The notes below the pieces were generated by a model. The model made no database searches and had not been told where the DNA came from. It saw only the letters and a list, made by a program, of their open reading frames with translations. A stretch of 64,000 nt of DNA from Dinghuibacter sp035492835 (GTDB taxonomy: Bacteria > Bacteroidota > Bacteroidia > Chitinophagales > Chitinophagaceae): NCBI RefSeq assembly GCF_035492835.1, contig NZ_DATJIY010000181.1, positions 17,734-81,733 on the forward strand, given 5' to 3'. The translations under genes were made by a program, and so were the position numbers. Below are positions 48,528 to 56,240 of this stretch, piece by piece. The first letter of the stretch is position 1; every line of letters starts with the position of its first letter.

Positions 48528-49838
48528 ATGTATCAAAAACCCCTGGACCGGCTTAGGATTTTTTCCTTGAAGGGCGTGCAGATGCGGACCTTCCACATTA
48601 CCTGGCTCATGTTCTTCGTGTGCTTTTTCGGGTGGTTTGGACTGGCACCCCTGATGCCGACGATCCGCGCCGACCTCAGGCTGACCAAAGCCCAGGTGGG
48701 CAATCTGATCATAGCCTCGGTGGCCTCGACGGTGGTGGCTCGGCTGGTGATCGGCCGGTTGTGCGACCTTTGGGGGCCGCGGCGGACCGCCATTCGGCTG
48801 CTGGTCTTCGGGGCCATCCCGGTAATCCTGGTGGGCCTTTCCCGCGACTACGCCACCTTCCTGTTGTTCCGGTTGTGTATCGGCGTCATTGGCGCTTCCT
48901 TTGTCATCACCCAATGCCACACCTCCCTGATGTTCGCCCCGCACCTCAAGGGGACCGCGAACGCCCTGACCGGCGGCTGGGGGAACCTGGGCGGCGGGGT
49001 GACCAACATCGTCATGCCGCTCGTATTTGCCGCGATCGTTGGGATGGGGTATACGCCCCATGCGGCCTGGCGGTATGCGATGATCCTGCCTGGCGTAATG
49101 ATGCTTGGCGTGGCTGTATTATACGCCCGGTATACGACGGATACGCCCCGGGGCAACTTCGCCGACGTGGGTTATCCGGGCGGTAGCCGCCCTCCCCTGG
49201 ATTGGAAGATCCTGGCGGATTCCCGGGTGTGGGTCCTGGCGCTGGCGTACGCCATGTGTTTCGGGATGGAGCTCACGTTCGACAACGTAGCCTCGCTGCA
49301 CTTCACGGACACCTTTCACCTTCCGCAGGCCGCGGCCGGTCTCTGGGCGGGGGTCTTCGGGTCCATGAACCTTTTTGCACGCGCCCTGGGCGGGTTTGGC
49401 TCCGATAAAGTAGGCAACAGGTTCGGGCTGAGGGGCAAGGGGCTTTTCCTGGCGGGTGCGCTCGCCCTGGAGGGTGTCGGCCTGGTCTTGTTTGCCGGCG
49501 CGGCTACCCTGCCCGGGGCCATCGCGCTGATGCTGTGTTTCGCGCTCTTCCTGAAAATGGCCAACGGGGGCACCTTCGGGATCGTCCCCTTTGTCAATAC
49601 CCGCAACGTGGGGTTGGTCAGCGGCGTCGTCGGCGCGGGCGGGAACCTGGGCGGCGTTTTGTTTGGATTCCTTTTTAAGTCCTCCGACCTGACCTACGCC
49701 CAGTCGTTCCGCTGGATCGGAGTAACCGTCTTGGCGGTATCCGGGATCGTGGCCCTCACCCGGTTCGGGCCCCGGGCTACCTGGCGCCGGAAGCCGGAGG
49801 GCGTGGTTTTCGTGGAGGAGGAGGGCGCGTTCGTATGA
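48528..49838 (+). CDS. narK: Nitrate/nitrite MFS transporter
   Basis: Imports nitrate for assimilation. The 436-residue NNP-family protein has 12 transmembrane helices and both nitrate-signature stretches, ALTGGWGNLGGGVTN in TM5 and GVVGAGGNLGGVLFG in TM11; motif A GRLCDLWGPRRTA is also present. FGWFGLAPLMP in TM1 is typical of assimilatory NarK/NasA types. Start at ATG 48528 (MYQKPLDRLRIF). Its stop overlaps the nitrate reductase start (ATGA). Confidence 0.93.
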   Translation: MYQKPLDRLRIFSLKGVQMRTFHITWLMFFVCFFGWFGLAPLMPTIRADLRLTKAQVGNLIIASVASTVVARLVIGRLCDLWGPRRTAIRLLVFGAIPVILVGLSRDYATFLLFRLCIGVIGASFVITQCHTSLMFAPHLKGTANALTGGWGNLGGGVTNIVMPLVFAAIVGMGYTPHAAWRYAMILPGVMMLGVAVLYARYTTDTPRGNFADVGYPGGSRPPLDWKILADSRVWVLALAYAMCFGMELTFDNVASLHFTDTFHLPQAAAGLWAGVFGSMNLFARALGGFGSDKVGNRFGLRGKGLFLAGALALEGVGLVLFAGAATLPGAIALMLCFALFLKMANGGTFGIVPFVNTRNVGLVSGVVGAGGNLGGVLFGFLFKSSDLTYAQSFRWIGVTVLAVSGIVALTRFGPRATWRRKPEGVVFVEEEGAFV

Positions 49839-52800
49839 CGCGAACGACGACTTGCTGCTATTGCGGCGTGGGATGCGGGGTGATCGCGCACCGGGATAAA
49901 AACGGCGCGTTGACCGTGCAGGGCGATCCGGATCACCCGGTGAACCAGGGTCAGTTGTGCAGCAAGGGCATGAACCTCCACCATACGGTCAACGACCGTT
50001 CGGACCGGCTGCTGTACCCGCAGATGCGTTTTGGCAAAAAGGGCCCGCTGCAACGCGTGACCTGGGATACCGCCCTGGAGCGCTCAGCCGCGGTTTTTCG
50101 CACGCTGATCGACAAATACGGACCCGACAGCGTCGCCATCTATGCCTCGGGCCAGTGTCTGACCGAAGAGTACTATACGCTCAACAAGCTGATGAAGGGA
50201 TTCATCGGGAGCAACAACATCGACACCAATTCGCGGCTGTGTATGAGCAGCGCGGTGGTTGCCTATAAGATGGCGCTGGGGGAAGACTCGGTACCCGGTT
50301 GTTACGAAGACGTCGACGAGACGGACTGTATCTATGTGGACGGGGCCAACCCTGCCTGGTGTCACCCCATCCTCTGGCGGAGGGTAGAGGCGCGGAAGGC
50401 GGCCAACCCCGACCTGGTGCTGATCGTGGCGGATCCCCGTCGCACCGATACCGCGATGATGGCCGACATACACCTCCAGCTCCTGCCGGGCACCGACATC
50501 ACGCTGAACCACGCGATCGCCCGGCTCCTGATCGAGAACGGGGACATCGATATCGACTTTATCCGCGAACATACGGAGGGCTTCGAAGCCTATAGCGCCC
50601 GGGTCTTCCGGCGCACCCTGGCCGACGCCGCGGATATCTGCGGCGTAGATGCCGGGGTTATCCGGCGCGCGGCCCGCTCGATCGCGGGTTCCCGCCGCCT
50701 GGTGACGATGTGGACCATGGGCCTCAACCAAAGCGTGGCCGGCGTCCACAAAAACCTCAGCCTGATCAGCCTCAACCTCATTACCGGTCGTATCGGCCGG
50801 ACGGGCTGCGGACCGTTTTCGCTGACGGGTCAGCCCAATGCCATGGGCGGACGCGAAGTCGGCGGTCTGGCGACGCTCCTGGCAGCCCACCGGGACCTGT
50901 CCAACCCCGTCCACCGGGCCGAGGTCGCCGCCTATTGGGGCGGCGGACCCATCGCATCCAAACCCGGGCTCACCGCCACCCAGATGTTCGAGGCCCTGGA
51001 GGACGGCCGGCTCAAGGCCATCTGGATCATCGGCACCAACCCGCTCGTAAGCCTGCCCGATGTGCGAAGGGCGGAACGCGCGCTGGCGGCGGCCAAATTC
51101 GTCATCGTCCAGGAAGTGAGCCGCAAACCCGAGACCCTGGCGTATGCGGATGTGGTGTTGCCCGCCGCGGCCTGGGCGGAAAAGGAGGGGACGATGACCA
51201 ACAGCGAGCGCCGGATCAGCCGGCTGCATAAGGTGGTCGACGCGCCGGGGGAGGCGCTGCCCGATTGGGAGATCATCTGCGGGATAGCTCGGCGCATGGG
51301 GTTTTCCGGCTTCGAATTTAAAAGCCCCTCGGAAATCTATGACGAGCACGTCGGCCTGACGCGCGGTACCCGGATCGACATCAGCGGCGTAAACTATGAA
51401 CGGCTGTCCGCGGAGGGCACGGTACAATGGCCCTGCCCCGGGTCCGAGGGCACCCCGCGGCTCTTTACCAATCACCGGTTTTATACGCCCAGCGCCCGCG
51501 CCCGTTTATACGACCTGCCAGACGAGCTCTACGGCGAAACACCCGACGGCGATTTTCCCTTCATCCTGACGACCGGTCGCATCCGCGACCAATGGCATAC
51601 GATGACAAAGACGGGGAAGGTCCGCCGTCTCGGCCAGCACATCCCCCAACCGTTCGTGGAGGTACACCCGGACGACGCCGCGGCGCTGGGGATCGCCGCG
51701 GACGACCTGGTCCGCGTATCCTCCCGCCGGGGCGATGTGCGGGTGCGCGCCAAAATATCGGACAGCATCCGGCGGGGCGTGCTGTTCCTGCCGATGCACT
51801 GGGGGAAGATCCTGCAGAACGACCTGCAGCGGGCCAACAACGTTACCCATAACCTCGTCGACCCGCTGAGCGGCGAACCCAACTTCAAGTTTTGCGCGGT
51901 GGCCGCGGAAAAGTACATAAAGCCCCGGCAGCGGATCGTCATCGTGGGCGCGGGCGCGGCGGCATACGCTTTTATCCGGGCGCACGACGATGACGATATC
52001 ACGGTATTCAGCAAGGAAAGCCACCCCTTCTACAACCGCATCCTGCTCCCGGGCTATGTGAGCGGGGAGCACGACTGGGACCGGTTGGAAAACCCTGTAC
52101 AAGCTGACGGGGTAACCGTCCACCGGGGCGTGGCGGTGACCGCCATCGACCGGGAGCGCCGCACGGTGACCGACACGCGTGGCCGGGTAACGCCCTACGA
52201 CATACTCATCCTAGCCACCGGTAGCCGGGCCGCCTGGCCGCGCCAGGTGCCCGCTTTGGAGGGACTGTTCACCCTGCGTACCCGGGAAGACGGAGACCGC
52301 TTCCGCGCATGGCTCTCCCCCGGCGCCCGGGTAGTGATCGCCGGGGGCGGCTTGATCGGTCTGGAGATGGCCGCGTCCCTAAGGGAGATAGGCGTGACCG
52401 TTACCATCGTACACCGCTCGTCGCGTTTTATGGACCGGCAGCTCGACGCGCTGGGCAGCGAGCTCCTGCGGGAACAGGTGGCGGAGATGGGGTGCGATAT
52501 CTATTTCAACGATGAAGTCCAGCTGTTCTATGGCGACAAGCGGGTTACGGGTATCCGGCTGAAAAGCGGCCGGTATATCGACTGTGACGCGGTGATGTTT
52601 GGCATCGGGACCCAACCGAACATAGAGTTGGCCAGGGATGGCGGCCTGGTCTGCCAGCGGGGCGTGATCGTGGACGAGTGTATGCGTACGTCGGACCCTT
52701 TTATCTACGCCATCGGCGAGATTGCGGAGTGCAAGGGTGCGCTCCATGGCATCGCCGCGGCGGCGGAGGAACAGGCGGGCGTCCTGGCGCGTCACCTCCA

Positions 52801-53287
52801 GGGTGACCCTGGAGCGGTGTATACGGGTACGCTCGGCATGAACGTGCTCAAGATCCCCGGTTTCGATCTTTGCAGCATGGGGATGACCACCCGGCCGGAC
52901 GATCCGGCATACGAGGAAATCATATTTATCGATAGGGCCCGGCGTTATTACAAGAAATGTATCGTCCATATGGACCGGCTGGTAGGCGCCATCCTGATCG
53001 GCGACAAACAGGAGATGCAGGAGTTCCGTGATCTGATCGCCCAGGGGTTGGAGCTGAGCGAAAAACGGTTGCAGCTCCTGCGGAGCGGCCGGCAAACCGA
53101 ACCCGTGCTGGGCAAGCTGGTGTGTAGCTGTCTCAATGTTGGCGCGGGCAACATCCGGGCCGCCGCGGCAAAGGGTTCGTGCACCGTCGCGGAGGTCGGC
53201 GCCGCCACCGGGGCCGGCACCGGTTGCGGTTCCTGTAAAGCGGAGATACAACGCATCCTGGAGGGCCTCGTGGCCGTTACCGTATGA
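49835..53287 (+). CDS. nasA: Assimilatory nitrate reductase fused to FAD/NAD reductase and BFD domains
   Basis: Single 1150-residue polypeptide combining catalytic and electron-input parts. (a) Residues 1 to about 690: Mo-bisPGD oxidoreductase with an N-terminal [4Fe-4S] site (Cys7, 10, 14, 42) and probable Mo ligand Cys136 in NSRLCMSS; GQPNAMGGREVGGL and the molydopterin-dinucleotide domain (TTGRIRDQWHTMT) follow. (b) About 695-1080: NAD(P)H-FAD reductase domain of the NasB/NirB type (IVIVGAGAAAYAF, VVIAGGGLIGLEMA). (c) About 1094-1150: BFD-like [2Fe-2S] motif (CSCLNVG then GTGCGSCK). In most bacteria (b) is a separate protein. Start overlaps narK and stop overlaps the next gene, both by four bases. 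Confidence 0.92.
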   Translation: MTRTTTCCYCGVGCGVIAHRDKNGALTVQGDPDHPVNQGQLCSKGMNLHHTVNDRSDRLLYPQMRFGKKGPLQRVTWDTALERSAAVFRTLIDKYGPDSVAIYASGQCLTEEYYTLNKLMKGFIGSNNIDTNSRLCMSSAVVAYKMALGEDSVPGCYEDVDETDCIYVDGANPAWCHPILWRRVEARKAANPDLVLIVADPRRTDTAMMADIHLQLLPGTDITLNHAIARLLIENGDIDIDFIREHTEGFEAYSARVFRRTLADAADICGVDAGVIRRAARSIAGSRRLVTMWTMGLNQSVAGVHKNLSLISLNLITGRIGRTGCGPFSLTGQPNAMGGREVGGLATLLAAHRDLSNPVHRAEVAAYWGGGPIASKPGLTATQMFEALEDGRLKAIWIIGTNPLVSLPDVRRAERALAAAKFVIVQEVSRKPETLAYADVVLPAAAWAEKEGTMTNSERRISRLHKVVDAPGEALPDWEIICGIARRMGFSGFEFKSPSEIYDEHVGLTRGTRIDISGVNYERLSAEGTVQWPCPGSEGTPRLFTNHRFYTPSARARLYDLPDELYGETPDGDFPFILTTGRIRDQWHTMTKTGKVRRLGQHIPQPFVEVHPDDAAALGIAADDLVRVSSRRGDVRVRAKISDSIRRGVLFLPMHWGKILQNDLQRANNVTHNLVDPLSGEPNFKFCAVAAEKYIKPRQRIVIVGAGAAAYAFIRAHDDDDITVFSKESHPFYNRILLPGYVSGEHDWDRLENPVQADGVTVHRGVAVTAIDRERRTVTDTRGRVTPYDILILATGSRAAWPRQVPALEGLFTLRTREDGDRFRAWLSPGARVVIAGGGLIGLEMAASLREIGVTVTIVHRSSRFMDRQLDALGSELLREQVAEMGCDIYFNDEVQLFYGDKRVTGIRLKSGRYIDCDAVMFGIGTQPNIELARDGGLVCQRGVIVDECMRTSDPFIYAIGEIAECKGALHGIAAAAEEQAGVLARHLQGDPGAVYTGTLGMNVLKIPGFDLCSMGMTTRPDDPAYEEIIFIDRARRYYKKCIVHMDRLVGAILIGDKQEMQEFRDLIAQGLELSEKRLQLLRSGRQTEPVLGKLVCSCLNVGAGNIRAAAAKGSCTVAEVGAATGAGTGCGSCKAEIQRILEGLVAVTV

Positions 53288-54651
53288 TCCGCAAACAACA
53301 TATCGTCAAGGTCAACGCGCCTGGGGGCGTCCTCCCGGCGGGCGTGCTGCTGGCGATCGCGGAAGCGGCCGGCGCCGGCTCCTTAAGTGTTGGCTCCCGC
53401 CAACAGGTGTACCTGGACGTAAGACACGATAAGCTGGAGGAGGTCAGTGCCGGTTTGGCCGCGGCGGGCGTGTTTTTCGAGGTGGACGCGGACGAGTTCC
53501 CTAACATCGTCAGCGCCTATGTGGCGGACGACATCCTGCCCGATTCCGGCTGGACGCGGCAGAGCGTCTACAAGGACATCCTGGATGGGTTCGACACCCC
53601 TCCGCGGTTAAAGGTCAACCTCGTGGACCCCGGTCAGAACCTGGTGCCCTTTACCACCGGTCACCTCAACTTCGTGGCGTCCCCCATGGGCAACTACTGG
53701 CGGCTCCTCGTCCGGCGACCCGGGAGCGCCGCGCTCTCGGAGTGGCCCTCGCTCGTGTACTCGGGGCACATAGGCCGGTTGTGCCGTCTATTGGAAGGAT
53801 TCCATACGGATGACCTGGACGACGCCTACCGGCGGATCATGGCCTCCGAACAATGGACGGCCCAGGAGGTGACCGACCGGCCCGCCCTCCCGGAGTTCGC
53901 GCTCCCGTATTACGAGGGCTTCAGCCGCTACGCCCAGGGCCTCTGGCTGGGGATATACCGCAGGGACGAGCGATACCCCGCGTCATTCATACGGGAAGCC
54001 TGTCAGCTGGCGCTCCGGACCCGCGTCGCACAGTTTTTTACGACGCCCTGGAAGTCGATCGTCATAAAGGGGATTGTTCCCGGTGACCGGAAGGGCTGGG
54101 ACTGGTTGCTGGGGAAATACCTGATCAACGTCCGCCACGCCCTCAACGAATTGTGCTGGCAGACCGAGGACCTTTGCGAGGAGGGGCTCCAGCTGCGCAA
54201 CTACCTGGTCCGTCAATTCGACCGGGAGGACGTGCGCACCTGGGGGCTTTGTTTTGGGGTGCAGGTGCGCGGCGAGCGCGTGTTCGGTTCGGTCCTGGTC
54301 CGCAAACAACCCAACACGAGCGCCAACCAGCGCAAGGCCCTGGACCGGTACGACATCCTGTACGCCCGGGACTTCAACCCGCACGCCGGGGAGTACGTCC
54401 TCTTCCGGAAGGCGGTGGAAAAGGAGCACCTGGCGCCTTACCTGATGTCGCTGTGCAAGTACTATTACGAACGCGGCGCGGACGACGTCCCCCACCACGC
54501 CTTCGGGGAAAGAGCAGCCGCGCCCGCCGCTCCCGGTGAACAAGTCCTCCAGTGCAGACGCTGTCTGACCATCGGGGAACCGGGTGAATGGTGCCCGGTT
54601 TGCGACTCAGACGACTTTGCCCTCGTGCCGAAGCCGCTGCCGGCGGGATAA
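53284..54651 (+). CDS. NiR/SiR-like protein with C-terminal rubredoxin-type Cys knuckle
   Basis: Function not established. In the 455-residue protein, the N-terminal half (about 1-65, KVNAPGGVLPAGVLLAIAEAA to SRQQVYLDV) resembles the ferredoxin-like half-domain of nitrite/sulfite reductases; the middle contains FTTPWKSIVIKGI and RTWGLCFGVQVRG, and repeats that fold. The siroheme-cluster cysteine pattern (C-x5-C plus C-x3-C) is absent. The C-terminus has Cys424-x2-Cys427 and Cys437-x2-Cys440 (CRRC, CPVC), a short rubredoxin-like metal site. Position after the fused nitrate reductase (four-base overlap) suggests electron transfer or maturation for nitrate/nitrite reduction. I believe similar proteins occur beside nitrate genes in other Bacteroidota. 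Confidence 0.75.
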   Translation: MIRKQHIVKVNAPGGVLPAGVLLAIAEAAGAGSLSVGSRQQVYLDVRHDKLEEVSAGLAAAGVFFEVDADEFPNIVSAYVADDILPDSGWTRQSVYKDILDGFDTPPRLKVNLVDPGQNLVPFTTGHLNFVASPMGNYWRLLVRRPGSAALSEWPSLVYSGHIGRLCRLLEGFHTDDLDDAYRRIMASEQWTAQEVTDRPALPEFALPYYEGFSRYAQGLWLGIYRRDERYPASFIREACQLALRTRVAQFFTTPWKSIVIKGIVPGDRKGWDWLLGKYLINVRHALNELCWQTEDLCEEGLQLRNYLVRQFDREDVRTWGLCFGVQVRGERVFGSVLVRKQPNTSANQRKALDRYDILYARDFNPHAGEYVLFRKAVEKEHLAPYLMSLCKYYYERGADDVPHHAFGERAAAPAAPGEQVLQCRRCLTIGEPGEWCPVCDSDDFALVPKPLPAG

Positions 54652-54668
54652 ATCCGTAATTTTCCGTC

Positions 54669-54947
54669 ATGAAACCCACCATCACTATAGAATATTGCCC
54701 GCGTTGCGGCTGGCTGCTTCGTGCGGCTTATATGGCCCAGGAGCTCTTGACGACCTTTAACGAGGATCTGGGCGGGGTGCTGCTGCGTCCGAGCGAAACG
54801 GGGGGACGGTACACGATCTTCCTCGACGAAAAGGTGCTCTACGACCGGAAAGAGCAGGGGCATTTCCCGGAAATAAAGGAATTAAAACGGATGGTCCGGG
54901 ACGTCGTCCACCCCGGGATGTCGCTGGGGCATGTCGATGCGCACTGA
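54669..54947 (+). CDS. SelT/SelW/SelH (Rdx) family thioredoxin-like protein
   Basis: A 92-residue protein with the Rdx-family opening IEYCPRCGW, in which Cys10-x2-Cys13 is the redox motif (Cys in place of selenocysteine), followed by helices and FLDEKVLYDRKEQGHFPEIKELK. Family members are small oxidoreductases of unclear role. It lies 17 bases after the NiR-like gene and overlaps mobA by 17 bases, so it is part of the nitrate transcript. Confidence 0.82.
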   Translation: MKPTITIEYCPRCGWLLRAAYMAQELLTTFNEDLGGVLLRPSETGGRYTIFLDEKVLYDRKEQGHFPEIKELKRMVRDVVHPGMSLGHVDAH

Positions 54948-55506
54948 CGCGACAGCGGGCACTGGCCCGTTGATGGGGATCGTCCTTTCCGGTGGCGAGA
55001 GCCGTCGCATGGGCCGGGACAAGGGGCTGATGCGCACCGCGACTGGGACTAACAGCGTCGCGGCTTCCGACACGTGGGCTGGAGCGGCGGGCCTCAAGCT
55101 GGAGACGCTGGGTCTACCGTGGAGGGTCTCCGTTCGCGCCGCCCAGATCGAAAACTATACCCCGGTGTTCAGCGCCAACCGGCTCGTGATCGACGAAGGG
55201 CTGAACGGTCCGCTGGGCGGTTTACAGGCCGCGGCGTCCGCCTTCCCGGGGGCGCACTTCCTGCTCATGGCCTGCGACATGACGGAGATCGACGCTGACA
55301 TATTGCAGGCGTTGATCGACGCGTACGCGGCCTGGCCCGCCGTCGACTATATCGCCTACCGGGCGGATGCCTTCGCGGAGCCGTTCCCCGCGATCTATAA
55401 GACAGTGAAACCGTTAAAAAGCCTCCAGGATCTTTTGCGCCAGGGCCCGACGCACTACCTGCCCGTGACAAGACCCGAAGTCTTTGCGAATCGCAACCGG
55501 CTATAA
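54931..55506 (+). CDS. mobA: Molybdenum cofactor guanylyltransferase
   Basis: Attaches GMP to molybdopterin to form the MGD needed by the nitrate reductase upstream. The 191-residue nucleotidyltransferase has LSGGESRRMGRDKGLM near 18-33 (NTP-binding loop and Lys), GPLGGLQAA and LMACDMTEI (metal Asp). The segment after the DKG loop (about 33-52) is unlike the usual Leu-rich helix. ATG 54931 overlaps the SelW-like gene; 54937 is an alternative. Ends six bases into the convergent GLPGLI gene. Confidence 0.88.
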   Translation: MSMRTDATAGTGPLMGIVLSGGESRRMGRDKGLMRTATGTNSVAASDTWAGAAGLKLETLGLPWRVSVRAAQIENYTPVFSANRLVIDEGLNGPLGGLQAAASAFPGAHFLLMACDMTEIDADILQALIDAYAAWPAVDYIAYRADAFAEPFPAIYKTVKPLKSLQDLLRQGPTHYLPVTRPEVFANRNRL

Positions 55507-56238
55507 CATCAGCCGCATGATGTATTTCTTCCCCCAGTCGCCCCAATCGCCGATACTGCTCGTGAGCTGCGCGTCGAGCTGCTGGTAGTTCACCTTCGAC
55601 CCCTTTTTCGGGGGCGCCATGGCTTTGGGCTCGCCCAGCTCCACCTTTGTCGCATACCAGCTGGTGTGCAGCTTGGGGACGACCATCCCCAGGATCGTTC
55701 CGGGCAGACCGCCCATGGATTCCGGACCGGTGGGGGAGAGGAGCTCATCCGTATAAAAGGCGACGACAAAGACCGTGTCCAGGATGACCGTCGTTGCCCG
55801 GTGACACTCGAACCCCGCGATGACCCGGGTATCCGGTGTCATCCGCCAGTGAAGCGCGCGCAGCGTATCGCTCAACAGGACGGTAGACCCGAAGATTTCT
55901 TTCTGCGACACTTGTTTTCCGGCGTCCCTGTCCGCGTAGACGATATTCGTGGAACCGGGGGGCGTCCATTGGTTTTGCGGACCGGGGCCGTCGCGCCCAG
56001 GCTCGAAAAGCGACTTGTTCCCCGAGAAGTACAGGTTGAAATAGGTGATCCGGTATTCCGGCATGCTTTTCTTGATCGCGTCGGCGAATTCGCCCTCGCC
56101 ATCGAACTCGTTGCGCTGGTTTTCCTTGCGTTCGTATTCGATGGTGCCGGCGTGTATGAATTTTACGGCGCCGGTGTCCTGGCCAAGGCCGGGTAGGGCG
56201 GGGAGGAGCAGCAAGGCGATATAAAGGATCGTACGCAT
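55501..56238 (-). CDS. GLPGLI-family exported protein
   Basis: A 245-residue protein with a signal peptide (about 1-19, LPGLGQ) and the naming motif as GGLPGTILGM near residue 180. Such proteins are common in Bacteroidota, beta-rich, of unknown function, and usually sit next to a TonB-dependent-receptor-like gene. Here the upstream gene on the same strand is exactly that, two bases away, so the two are an operon. Its stop overlaps mobA by six bases, tail to tail. Confidence 0.83.
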   Translation of the reverse strand: MRTILYIALLLLPALPGLGQDTGAVKFIHAGTIEYERKENQRNEFDGEGEFADAIKKSMPEYRITYFNLYFSGNKSLFEPGRDGPGPQNQWTPPGSTNIVYADRDAGKQVSQKEIFGSTVLLSDTLRALHWRMTPDTRVIAGFECHRATTVILDTVFVVAFYTDELLSPTGPESMGGLPGTILGMVVPKLHTSWYATKVELGEPKAMAPPKKGSKVNYQQLDAQLTSSIGDWGDWGKKYIMRLML

Positions 56239-56240
56239 AA

